DNA of 64,000 bases, taken from assembly GCF_029906345.1 (NCBI RefSeq), contig NZ_JARYGY010000006.1, forward strand, positions 1 through 64,000, given 5' to 3'. This DNA comes from Aquimarina mycalae (GTDB taxonomy: Bacteria; Bacteroidota; Bacteroidia; Flavobacteriales; Flavobacteriaceae). Within the stretch, counting starts at the first letter, position 1. Each line of letters starts with the position of its first letter. The notes below the pieces were generated by a model. It saw only the letters and a program-made list of their open reading frames with translations. It was not told the DNA's origin and made no database searches. The translations under genes were made by a program, and so were the position numbers. Below, piece by piece: positions 54,680 to 62,965 of this stretch.

Positions 54680-55441
54680 ATGCAGCTTAAAAGGCACATT
54701 CCTAATATTATTACACTTCTTAACCTTTTTTGTGGCTGTATAGCGGTAATTTTTGCTGTACATGATAATTTGATTTTGGCTGCACTTTTTGTTGCTTTGG
54801 GTATTGGTTTTGATTTCTTTGATGGTTTTGCTGCGAGAATGCTCAATGTACAGAGTGAATTAGGATTACAATTAGATTCGCTTGCAGATATGGTAACAAG
54901 TGGACTGGTACCAGGAATTGTGATGTTTCAATTACTGTCAAAAGTTTCAGGGGATTCAGTAAATACGGTTTTTAACTCTTGGGATTTTAACCAAAATATG
55001 GATAGTATAGATATACCTTATATAGCCCTTATAGGATTGTTAATTACTCTGGCTTCAGCATATCGATTGGCTAAATTTAATATAGATACTCGGCAAACTA
55101 CATCATTTATAGGATTGCCTACTCCAGCCAATACATTGTTGATTATCAGTTTGCCATTGATTTTAGAATTTCAGCAGCAAGCTTGGGTTTCTAATATTAT
55201 TTTGAATATGTGGTTTCTTATTGGTATTACCTTGGTGAGTTGCTACTTGCTAAATGCAGAAATCCATTTGTTTGCACTTAAGTTTAAAACCTGGCGATTT
55301 ACAGGAAATACAGTGAGATATCTTTTCTTGTTACTTACAATTGTATTAATAGCATTGTTGAAGTTTATGGCAATACCTTGTGTGATCCTATTATATGTAC
55401 TAATGTCATTTATTTTTAAAGAAAAGACAGTAAGTGTTTAG
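54680..55441 (+). CDS. pssA: CDP-diacylglycerol-serine O-phosphatidyltransferase
   Basis: The 253-residue membrane enzyme makes phosphatidylserine, the precursor of phosphatidylethanolamine. The CDP-alcohol phosphotransferase motif DGxxAR-x8-GxxxDxxxD is complete: Asp48, Gly49, Ala52, Arg53, Gly62, Asp66 and Asp70. About seven hydrophobic helices are predicted, and the opening 'HIPNIITLLNLFCGCIAV' is typical of PssA. It is a single gene, divergent from the PorV/PorQ gene and convergent with lptB. Confidence 0.92.
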   Translation: MQLKRHIPNIITLLNLFCGCIAVIFAVHDNLILAALFVALGIGFDFFDGFAARMLNVQSELGLQLDSLADMVTSGLVPGIVMFQLLSKVSGDSVNTVFNSWDFNQNMDSIDIPYIALIGLLITLASAYRLAKFNIDTRQTTSFIGLPTPANTLLIISLPLILEFQQQAWVSNIILNMWFLIGITLVSCYLLNAEIHLFALKFKTWRFTGNTVRYLFLLLTIVLIALLKFMAIPCVILLYVLMSFIFKEKTVSV

Positions 55442-55483
55442 TATAAACAATAATAATAGGTTTTAACGTAAATACTTATGTTG

Positions 55484-56224
55484 TTAGAAATCTAACTTTT
55501 TCTTTCTAAGCTCGAAGTTTTGCCCTAGATACACTTTACGAACCATTTCATCTTCTGCTAATTCTTCAGGAATTCCTGCTTTAAGAATACTACCTTCAAA
55601 CATTAAATAGGTTCTGTCTGTAATGGCTAATGTTTCTTGTACATTATGATCTGTAATTAGAATCCCAATATTTTTATTTTTTAGCTGAGCAACGATTCTT
55701 TGAATATCTTCTACCGCCACAGGATCTACTCCAGCAAAAGGTTCATCAAGCAGAATAAAATTTGGATCTGTTGCCAATGCTCTGGCAATTTCGGTACGAC
55801 GTCGTTCACCACCACTTAATAGATCTCCACGATTTTTTCTAATATGTCCTAAACCGAATTCTTCAATCAGAGATTCCATTTTATGTTCCTGCTCTTTTTT
55901 AGAAAGTTTAGTTAATTGTAAAACACTTAGAATATTATCTTCGATACTCAGTTTTCTAAAAACAGAAGCTTCCTGTGCTAAATATCCAATACCATTCTGT
56001 GCACGCTTGTACATAGGAAATTTAGTAATATCTGTACTATCAAGTGTTATTTTTCCACCGTTGGGCTTTACCAAACCTACGATCATATAAAAAGAAGTCG
56101 TTTTACCTGCTCCATTAGGACCTAATAAACCAACTATTTCTCCCTGGTTTACTTCCAGAGAAATCCCTTTTACTACTTTTCGGCCTTTATATGACTTTAT
56201 TAAGTTGTCCGCTTTTAACTTCAT
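55484..56224 (-). CDS. lptB: LPS export ABC transporter ATPase
   Basis: The 246-residue ATPase powers extraction of lipopolysaccharide from the inner membrane by LptFG. It has Walker A '[16 protein letters not shown]', LptB-type '[16 protein letters not shown]', signature '[16 protein letters not shown]', Walker B '[13 protein letters not shown]' and the switch His '[10 protein letters not shown]'. The strong match to the LptB form of these motifs makes the call secure. It follows tatC and the CMD gene on the same strand, an arrangement common in Flavobacteriia. Confidence 0.96.
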   Translation of the reverse strand: MKLKADNLIKSYKGRKVVKGISLEVNQGEIVGLLGPNGAGKTTSFYMIVGLVKPNGGKITLDSTDITKFPMYKRAQNGIGYLAQEASVFRKLSIEDNILSVLQLTKLSKKEQEHKMESLIEEFGLGHIRKNRGDLLSGGERRRTEIARALATDPNFILLDEPFAGVDPVAVEDIQRIVAQLKNKNIGILITDHNVQETLAITDRTYLMFEGSILKAGIPEELAEDEMVRKVYLGQNFELRKKKLDF

Positions 56225-56302
56225 AATCAGAATGACTTCTTTAGATATTAAGTGTTGCTAAAATGAGTTGGTAAATTTACATTATTCTTTTATATATGAA
56301 AC

Positions 56303-56653
56303 TTAAGAAGCATTTGCTTCTAATGCATCCCAAAATTCATAAGCTTTGCGAAGATGAGGTATCACTATAGTGCCACCGACTAATGTAGCGATACTTAAGG
56401 ATTCTACAACTTCTTCTTTAGTTAAACCTTCTTTATGGCAGGTTTCTAAGTGGTATTTTATACAATCGTCACATCGTAATACTGCAGAAGCGACTAATCC
56501 TAGTAATTCTTTAGTCTTTACATCCAGAGCACCTTTCATATAAGCATTAGTGTCTAGATTAAAGATTCTTTTTATGATTTTGTTGTTGTCTTCTAAGATA
56601 CGAGAGTTCATTTTCTCTCTATATTCATTAAACTCGTCTACTATAGTGCTCAT
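56303..56653 (-). CDS. Carboxymuconolactone decarboxylase family protein (AhpD-like)
   Basis: The 116-residue helical protein has the AhpD-type redox motif CxxCxxxH: Cys61, Cys64 and His68 in 'RCDDCIKYHLETC'. This suggests peroxidase or alkyl-hydroperoxide-linked thiol chemistry rather than decarboxylation. It is cytoplasmic. Its start codon overlaps the tatC stop (TAATG), so it is translationally coupled to tatC, and lptB follows 78 bp later. The link with TatC is a known neighbourhood but its meaning is not clear. Confidence 0.92.
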   Translation of the reverse strand: MSTIVDEFNEYREKMNSRILEDNNKIIKRIFNLDTNAYMKGALDVKTKELLGLVASAVLRCDDCIKYHLETCHKEGLTKEEVVESLSIATLVGGTIVIPHLRKAYEFWDALEANAS

Positions 56654-57486
56654 TATGTAGGTTTTATTAGTTTTTTGTTTTGTCTTTTGATTACCATTTT
56701 AGAAATAAAGATACTTACTTCATATAGGATAAGTATTGGTATTGCAACAATAACCTGGCTGGCAATATCTGGAGGTGTAATCACTGCAGATAATATTAAA
56801 ACGATTACCAAAGCAAATTTTCTGTATTTCTTTAAAAATTGTGGAGTAACCAATCCTACTTTTGTTAGGAAAAACATAATCACAGGCAATTCAAAGATTA
56901 ATCCACAAGCAATTACCGAAGCTCTTAACAACCCAATATAGCTATCAATATCAAACTCGTTTAAAACCTCTTCACTTACTTGGTATCCACCTAAGAAATT
57001 AATAGATAAAGGAGTAATTACATAATACCCAAAAAGAACACCTAAGAAAAATAAACAAGAGCATATGATGATAAAACCTTTAGAATATTTACGTTCTTTA
57101 TCATACATAGCGGGTGCTATAAATTTCCAAAATTCGTATAAGACATATGGAAAAGCCGCTATGAACCCTGCGGTAATGGATGTCCAAATATGAACAGAAA
57201 ACTGTCCTGCAACTTTTCTACTCTGAACACTAAAAGGTAATTCTTTAAAGCATAAGCTTTCGTCTAGGCCTAAAAGTTTTGATAAGTTACAAAGCCCTTT
57301 GTAGGTAGGGAAATCGGGTTTTTTTGGCCCAAAAATCAACACATCAAATACAAATTCTTTAGCGATAAATGCAGCTACTGCCGCTATTAAAACAGCAATA
57401 GTAGCACGAATTAAATGCCATCTTAATTCTTCTAGATGATCCAAAAAAGACATGGATTGTGGATCTTTTTTATTCTTGTTTCCCAT
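56653..57486 (-). CDS. tatC: Sec-independent protein translocase TatC
   Basis: The 277-residue protein exports folded proteins together with TatA. It has six membrane helices, the N-terminal 'SFLDHLEELRWHLIRA' signature with the Glu/Glu pair that reads the twin-arginine signal, and 'LYEFWKFIAPAMYDKERKY' in the first cytoplasmic loop. A periplasmic insert of ~40 residues ('FPTYKGLCNLSKLLGLDE') between helices 1 and 2 is typical of Bacteroidota. It overlaps both neighbours by one base (TAATG), forming a compact kdsD-tatC-CMD unit. Confidence 0.96.
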   Translation of the reverse strand: MGNKNKKDPQSMSFLDHLEELRWHLIRATIAVLIAAVAAFIAKEFVFDVLIFGPKKPDFPTYKGLCNLSKLLGLDESLCFKELPFSVQSRKVAGQFSVHIWTSITAGFIAAFPYVLYEFWKFIAPAMYDKERKYSKGFIIICSCLFFLGVLFGYYVITPLSINFLGGYQVSEEVLNEFDIDSYIGLLRASVIACGLIFELPVIMFFLTKVGLVTPQFLKKYRKFALVIVLILSAVITPPDIASQVIVAIPILILYEVSIFISKMVIKRQNKKLIKPT

Positions 57487-58451
57487 TATAAAATACCTTC
57501 TCTCATTAGATCATGGATATGCAAAAGACCTGCATAATTCCCTTTTTTTTCGGCTAATAATTGTGATATTCCGTATTCTTCTAATCTATCCAATGCATCT
57601 ACTGCCATTGCATCTACATCAATACGTTTTGGATTGGGAGACATAATATCTTTTGCTGTTAATCCATTAAAAGAAGTATTAGCCGTTAGCATTCTACGCA
57701 AGTCCCCATCTGTGATGATTCCAATAATTTTATCATTCTCGGTTACTGCTGTAGCACCCAATCTTTTTTCTGTCATTTCTACAATAACGGCATTGATATT
57801 AGAATCTGATGTTACTTCTGGTTTTTCATTTTTTGATACAATATCCTGTACACGAAGGTATAACTTCTTGCCTAAAGCTCCTCCAGGATGATATTTGGCA
57901 AAATCTTTACTAGAAAACCCTTTCAGGTTTAATAAACATACAGCTACAGCATCTCCTATTACTAATTGAGCTGTAGTACTTGTGGTAGGAGCCAAATTGT
58001 TAGGACAAGCTTCTTTTTCTACAAATGCATTTAAAACGTAATCTGCTTCTTTGCCTAGAAATGATTCTTTATTAGAGGTGATCCCAATTAAAGTATTGTT
58101 AAAGTTTTTAATTAAAGGAACAAGTACTTTGATTTCTGGTGTATTTCCACTTTTAGAAATACATATCACCACATCATCTTTAAGAATATTTCCTAGATCT
58201 CCGTGGATGGCATCTGCAGCATGCATAAAGACTGCTGGTGTGCCTGTAGAATTCATAGTAGCTACTATTTTTGAAGCAATAATAGCACTTTTGCCAATAC
58301 CTGTAATAATAACTCGACCATTGGAGTTGTGTATCGTATGCACAGCTTCGGCAAATTCTTGATCAATTAGTTGTTCAAGGTTAGCGATAGCTTTAGCTTC
58401 TTCGTTAATAGTTTTTTGGGCAAAAGAAATAATCGTATCGAGGGTGTTCAA
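57486..58451 (-). CDS. kdsD: Arabinose-5-phosphate isomerase (KdsD/KpsF/GutQ family)
   Basis: The 321-residue enzyme converts ribulose-5-phosphate to arabinose-5-phosphate, the first step of Kdo synthesis for lipopolysaccharide. A SIS sugar-phosphate isomerase domain (~35-175, 'GIGKSAIIASKIVATMNSTG', 'HGDLGNI', 'SKSGNTPEI') is followed by two CBS domains (~205-320). Its stop overlaps the tatC start. On its strand TACCTTTG at 58504-58511 is a candidate -7 box, adjacent to a 12-bp palindrome. Kdo synthesis fits the nearby LPS-export ATPase. Confidence 0.94.
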   Translation of the reverse strand: MNTLDTIISFAQKTINEEAKAIANLEQLIDQEFAEAVHTIHNSNGRVIITGIGKSAIIASKIVATMNSTGTPAVFMHAADAIHGDLGNILKDDVVICISKSGNTPEIKVLVPLIKNFNNTLIGITSNKESFLGKEADYVLNAFVEKEACPNNLAPTTSTTAQLVIGDAVAVCLLNLKGFSSKDFAKYHPGGALGKKLYLRVQDIVSKNEKPEVTSDSNINAVIVEMTEKRLGATAVTENDKIIGIITDGDLRRMLTANTSFNGLTAKDIMSPNPKRIDVDAMAVDALDRLEEYGISQLLAEKKGNYAGLLHIHDLMREGIL

Positions 58452-58472
58452 AATTTATAAAATTTGCGTGTT

Positions 58473-58511
58473 ATAATTAAAGATTTTATTATCTTTAATT
58501 ATGCAAAGGTA
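58473..58511 (-). promoter_or_regulatory. Candidate kdsD promoter with adjoining palindrome
   Basis: TACCTTTG (minus strand, 58504-58511) resembles the -7 box. A perfect 12-bp inverted repeat ATAATTAAAGAT/ATCTTTAATTAT with 6-nt spacer lies at 58473-58502, covering the likely start of transcription. No good -33 TTG is seen. Confidence 0.4.
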
Positions 58512-58679
58512 TGTAATACCTTATGAATTTTAAATAGCACTAAAAAAAGCTTACTATTTTTAGTTTTGTTATCTTTGGTGATTTTTTAAAAAAGAACAAT
58601 CCACTAAATCTTAATTGGGGAAAAAAGTTTTAGTGATAGCGATTTTAATTTAATTGGTATATAAAAGTTAAATGATTTA

Positions 58680-60884
58680 ATGAGTTTGAACGAAATCGAC
58701 TTACAAGGAGCTTTAAAAAAGTACTTTGGCTTTAGTCAATTTAGAGGATTGCAGGAAAAGGTAATAGAAAGTATTTTGAATAAACAGAATACTTTTGTGA
58801 TTATGCCAACAGGTGGTGGAAAATCCCTTTGTTACCAACTTCCTGCCTTAATGTTTGAAGGAACAGCTATTGTAGTTTCGCCTCTGATAGCACTAATGAA
58901 AAATCAGGTAGATGCTATTCGGAGTATTTCTTCGGAAGAAGGAATAGCACATGTACTAAATTCTTCCCTTAATAAATCCGAGGTTAAGAAGGTAAAAGGA
59001 GACATTGTTAGTGGTGTAACTAAACTATTGTATGTTGCGCCAGAATCACTCACCAAAGAAGAATATGTAGATTTTTTGAAGGAACAAAAAATCTCTTTTC
59101 TCGCAATTGATGAAGCACATTGCATTAGTGAGTGGGGACATGATTTTAGGCCAGAATATAGAAACCTAAAGAGTATTATAAAACGGATTGGAGAAGATAT
59201 TCCAATTATAGGTCTTACCGCTACTGCTACACCAAAAGTTCAGGAAGATATTCTTAAGAATTTAGCAATGAGCAATGCCAAAACATTTAAGGCATCGTTT
59301 AATAGGCCGAATTTATTCTATGAAATACGTCCGAAGACAAAAAATGTCGATGCAGATATTATCCGTTTTGTGAAACAGAATAGTGGTAAAAGTGGTATTG
59401 TATATTGCTTGAGTAGAAAAAGAGTAGAAGAACTTGCACAAACCTTAGAGGTAAATGGTGTAAAAGCAGTTCCTTATCATGCAGGTCTGGATGCCAAGAC
59501 AAGAGCAAAACATCAGGATATGTTCTTGATGGAAGATACAGATGTAGTAGTTGCTACAATTGCTTTTGGTATGGGGATTGATAAACCTGATGTGCGTTTT
59601 GTGATTCATCATGATATCCCTAAAAGTATAGAAAGTTATTATCAAGAAACAGGGCGAGCAGGAAGAGATGGAGGAGAAGGACATTGCCTTGCATATTATG
59701 CGTATAAGGATATAGAGAAACTAGAAAAGTTTATGAGTGGAAAACCTGTCGCAGAGCAGGAAATAGGGCATGCACTTTTACAAGAAGTAGTGGCTTTTGC
59801 CGAAACTTCGATTTCTAGACGTAAGTTTATATTACATTATTTTGGTGAAGAGTTTGATGATGTCAATGGAGATGGTGCTGATATGGATGATAATGTGCGT
59901 AATCCAAAGAAAAAACACGAAGCTCAGGATGAGGTACAGCTTTTATTAAAAGTAGTCAATAGGACTGGAGAAATATATAAGTCTAAAGATTTAGTAAATA
60001 CACTTATCGGGAAGAGCAATGCATTAATCATTTCGCATAAAACACATGAACAACCTTTTTTCGGGACAGGTAAATCAAGAGATGATAAATATTGGATGGC
60101 TTTAATCAGGCAAGTATTAGTGTCAGGTTATTTGCGAAAAGATATAGAAACGTATGGTGTAATTAGAACAACTCCTTTAGGAAAAGAGTTTATAGATGCT
60201 CCCATTAGTTTTATGATGACCGAAGATCATGTGTATAATGAGACAAATGATGATTCAATCATTACCGCTGCAAAATCAGATGGAAAAGGCGGGACGGATG
60301 ATCGATTGGTCGGAATGCTAAAAGATTTAAGAAAAAGTGTTGCCAAAAAATTAGGCGTACCACCATTTGTAGTGTTTCAGGATCCTTCATTAGAAGATAT
60401 GGCTCTGAAATATCCTGTTAGTATTGAAGAATTAGGAAATGTACATGGAGTAGGAGAGGGTAAAGCTAAAAAATATGGAAAAGAATTTGTAGCATTAATC
60501 TCTAAATATGTAGAAGAGAATGATATTATGCGTCCTGATGATTTTGTAGTAAAAAGTACAGGAGCTAATAGTGGTCTTAAGTTGTATATCATTCAGAATG
60601 TAGATCGTAAGTTACCACTAGATGATATCGCAGCGGCAAAAGGTATGGATATGCCAGAGTTTATTAAGGAAATGGAAGCTATTGTATATAGTGGTACTAA
60701 ACTTAATATAACTTATTGGATCGATGAAATTCTGGATGAGGATCAACAAGAAGAAATTCATGAGTACTTTATAGAAGCCGAAAATGATAAAATAGATACC
60801 GCTATTGAAGAGTTTGATGGAGATTATGATGATGAAGAACTAAGATTATATCGTATCAAATTTATCAGTGATGTAGCGAATTAA
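58680..60884 (+). CDS. recQ: ATP-dependent DNA helicase RecQ
   Basis: The 734-residue helicase has the full RecQ order: motif 0 'YFGFSQFRGLQEKVIE', Walker A 'MPTGGGKSLCYQ', DEAH box 'LAIDEAHCISEWGHDFRPEY', motif VI 'YYQETGRAGRDG', an RQC domain with zinc-site-like region and winged helix, an HRDC domain (~525-605), and a C-terminal extension of ~110 acidic residues common in Bacteroidota. The segment where RecQ normally holds four zinc Cys has only 'FILHYFGEEFDD', so the zinc site appears lost. TATCTTTG at 58570-58577 is a candidate -7 element. Confidence 0.95.
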   Translation: MSLNEIDLQGALKKYFGFSQFRGLQEKVIESILNKQNTFVIMPTGGGKSLCYQLPALMFEGTAIVVSPLIALMKNQVDAIRSISSEEGIAHVLNSSLNKSEVKKVKGDIVSGVTKLLYVAPESLTKEEYVDFLKEQKISFLAIDEAHCISEWGHDFRPEYRNLKSIIKRIGEDIPIIGLTATATPKVQEDILKNLAMSNAKTFKASFNRPNLFYEIRPKTKNVDADIIRFVKQNSGKSGIVYCLSRKRVEELAQTLEVNGVKAVPYHAGLDAKTRAKHQDMFLMEDTDVVVATIAFGMGIDKPDVRFVIHHDIPKSIESYYQETGRAGRDGGEGHCLAYYAYKDIEKLEKFMSGKPVAEQEIGHALLQEVVAFAETSISRRKFILHYFGEEFDDVNGDGADMDDNVRNPKKKHEAQDEVQLLLKVVNRTGEIYKSKDLVNTLIGKSNALIISHKTHEQPFFGTGKSRDDKYWMALIRQVLVSGYLRKDIETYGVIRTTPLGKEFIDAPISFMMTEDHVYNETNDDSIITAAKSDGKGGTDDRLVGMLKDLRKSVAKKLGVPPFVVFQDPSLEDMALKYPVSIEELGNVHGVGEGKAKKYGKEFVALISKYVEENDIMRPDDFVVKSTGANSGLKLYIIQNVDRKLPLDDIAAAKGMDMPEFIKEMEAIVYSGTKLNITYWIDEILDEDQQEEIHEYFIEAENDKIDTAIEEFDGDYDDEELRLYRIKFISDVAN

Positions 60885-60904
60885 AAGAATAAAAAATAAA
60901 TAAC

Positions 60905-60938
60905 TAAAAAGGCTTAACATCAGTGTTAAGCCTTTTTG
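60905..60938. terminator. Bidirectional terminator between recQ and the GG-leader peptide gene
   Basis: A perfect 14-bp stem (60906-60919 with 60924-60937) with loop TCAG has A and T runs on its flanks, so it can serve both convergent genes. Confidence 0.92.
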
Positions 60939-60950
60939 CTGTTTTAAAAA

Positions 60951-61193
60951 TTACGGAAGTACGATGAGTGTAAGATCATGTATGATATCATGATCATTAC
61001 CGCCTCCTAATCCTCCATAAGTCCACGAACCATCTTCACAGACTGGAGTAGCTGTTATGCAAGATACTGCCGTTCCAGGGATACAAGCATCACCTTCATT
61101 TGGACAATAGTTTCCAAATCCTCCATTAATGGATTTTTGTTGATTCTTTTTAATTTCTTGAACTCCGTTTTCTTTTAAAATGTTCTTTAACAT
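60951..61193 (-). CDS. Cys-rich small peptide with GG-type leader (putative RiPP/bacteriocin precursor)
   Basis: The 80-residue protein begins with a charged helical leader and ends it in 'KKNQQKSINGG' (Gly24-Gly25), the double-glycine form cleaved by C39-peptidase ABC exporters in Bacteroidota. The core of 55 residues has four Cys (30, 37, 45, 52), several Ser/Thr (41, 44, 47, 49, 56, 58), a Gly-rich stretch 'YGGLGGGNDH' and a hydrophobic tail 'DLTLIVLP'. Crosslinks could be disulfides or (with a LanB system) thioethers. A SpaB_C-type gene and a probable dehydratase lie on the same strand 1.8 kb upstream, but a terminator-like hairpin separates them. Confidence 0.72.
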   Translation of the reverse strand: MLKNILKENGVQEIKKNQQKSINGGFGNYCPNEGDACIPGTAVSCITATPVCEDGSWTYGGLGGGNDHDIIHDLTLIVLP

Positions 61194-61583
61194 ACTGAAT
61201 TTTGATAATGAATTATATTTCCTTAAACATTTAAAGACACTTAAGGTATATGTCTCTTCTAGTAGTTAATGCTCTATAGAGATGAATAGTTTCTTAATTT
61301 TATGTTAAATAAATATAGATATTGACTTTTACTTTGCTAGATTAAATTTGTAATTGAGATGATTTATTAAAAACTAGCGCTTTAGTCAGAACAAAGAAAA
61401 AGACGCTGAAACATTTTCAGAGCCTTTTTTGTTAAGTAAAACATTGAATGGGTATATCTACATTAACTTGAGTCCTAGTTATGGATGTCAATGATTAAAA
61501 ACGATCAACTAGAGTGTTTTTTTTGAAATAATGCTAGACAAATAATTTCGAAAAAGGCATTTCTATCGTCAACTCAGTTTAAA
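61194..61583. other. 390-bp non-coding stretch upstream of the GG-leader peptide gene
   Basis: I find no open frame above ten codons starting with ATG. The stretch holds a hairpin (61397-61430) and presumably the promoter of the peptide gene, although no clean TTG/TAnnTTTG pair is visible on the minus strand. Confidence 0.5.
61397..61430 (-). terminator. Terminator-like hairpin after the beta-barrel gene
   Basis: An inner stem CTGAAA/TTTCAG (61406-61411 with 61415-61420) is extended by A-rich and T-rich flanks with mismatches. On the minus strand the 3' arm ends in CTTTTTC. It lies ~155 bp past the 401-residue gene. Confidence 0.6.
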
Positions 61584-62789
61584 TTAAAATATATTCATCG
61601 ACAAATACAAACTAGATGTAGTTAATGCTGAATCTGGTATTGCTGTACTTTTGGATATGTTTTTACTGGTATATTGTCTAAATCCTATCTTGAAACGACC
61701 AGATCCAAAACCTCCACCATAGAAATAATCTGTTGTTGTATTTTCTATTTCATTTTCTTCAAACTCACTTGATGTTGTACCAATGTTAAAATCTACAGTC
61801 AAACCACCTTCTAGAAATAATTCGAACTTAGAGCTTAGATAAATATGAAATCTCGGCCCTACAGCCACATTGATACTTTTATAATCCAGCTCGAATTCGC
61901 TATTGGCAATGGCACGATCACTCCCATCTGTTTTGAAAGCTTTATAGGTAGACTCCAGAAAGAAACTTAAATCAACCTTAGAGAACGGTATAAAGGTTTC
62001 TATAAATAAACCGTATCTAGGATTAAAGACATTATCATAGTTTACATCTCCTGCACTTCCTAGTAGAGAATTATGCGTAAAACCTGTAAGATCAGCTGCT
62101 ACTACAACGCCTATTCTGGTTTGATTAATTTTCTTACGAATGATGTATTCAATATCATATCCTTTACATTCATTATACTTTTTAAAGTATTTTTTCAGAT
62201 CACTTTGAGTATATGTTAATTTAGATACATCTTGGTTTTTACAATTTAGCTTTTTGAGTAGTTGTTCTTGATAGGTATTATTTTGTTGGGGAATGATTTT
62301 TTTACCTGGTTTTTTGCTTTCATCAGGAGTATAGAATACCTTGTATACTAATAATTCTGGATATACGGTTTTCTGATCTGTATAGAAGAAACGATGTACA
62401 TTGTTCTCAGAGTATTGATATAATGTAGCCTTACTCTTAAGGATAACCCGAAGATATATTTTACGAATTTTTAGATTAGGATCTTTCGATTTTGTTGCCT
62501 TTCCAACGGTATCTCCGTTAAGATCAAATTCTAATATATATCTTTTAAAAACGTATTCCTCTCCAACACCAAATTCTTTAATGTTTTCTATGTTTTCTGT
62601 TTTGGAACTAGAAGATATGGTTCTCTTCCATTCGAATTCTGTAGGGTTGTTTTTCCAGGATAGTTTTTTGATTAAGCATTCTTTTCGGGTTCCATTGTTG
62701 TCAATAAAATAACCAGCTTCATAGATGCTCTGCGCGCTAATAGCAGACATTAAAAATATGCCTACTAAAAAACAAAATAATGATTTCAT
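61584..62789 (-). CDS. Secreted outer-membrane beta-barrel-like hypothetical protein
   Basis: The 401-residue protein has a signal peptide ('SAISAQSIYEA'), a beta-rich N-terminal part (~25-150) with Lys-rich strands, a short helical linker ('QEQLLKKLNCKNQDVSKL', 'KKYFKKYNECKGY') with two Cys, and a C-terminal half (~220-401) of alternating hydrophobic strands ('FFLESTYKAF', 'LFLEGGLTVDFNIG', 'LYLSMNIF') ending in Phe, as outer-membrane barrels do. It resembles the porin-family proteins of Bacteroidota with an extra N-terminal domain. Function is unknown. It lies between the SpaB_C-type and the GG-peptide genes on the same strand. Confidence 0.75.
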   Translation of the reverse strand: MKSLFCFLVGIFLMSAISAQSIYEAGYFIDNNGTRKECLIKKLSWKNNPTEFEWKRTISSSSKTENIENIKEFGVGEEYVFKRYILEFDLNGDTVGKATKSKDPNLKIRKIYLRVILKSKATLYQYSENNVHRFFYTDQKTVYPELLVYKVFYTPDESKKPGKKIIPQQNNTYQEQLLKKLNCKNQDVSKLTYTQSDLKKYFKKYNECKGYDIEYIIRKKINQTRIGVVVAADLTGFTHNSLLGSAGDVNYDNVFNPRYGLFIETFIPFSKVDLSFFLESTYKAFKTDGSDRAIANSEFELDYKSINVAVGPRFHIYLSSKFELFLEGGLTVDFNIGTTSSEFEENEIENTTTDYFYGGGFGSGRFKIGFRQYTSKNISKSTAIPDSALTTSSLYLSMNIF

Positions 62790-62965
62790 TAATTAGATGA
62801 TCTGAGTTTGTGAAGCAACAAATATAGCTTTTTTGCTAAAAATCAGTGAGTTTGACTTTAAAATATAATTTATAACAGTCAATAGTTGATGTTAACTTAT
62901 AAATACAATGGATATTTTAAAGAATTACCAGATAAAAAGACAAAGAAAAAAACTGCAATATGGAT

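Noticed and set aside
61584..62789. Reading the 401-residue barrel protein as a LanC cyclase
   Set aside because: It has a signal peptide and beta-strand pattern, and lacks the LanC zinc motifs (GxxHG, WCxG, CHG).
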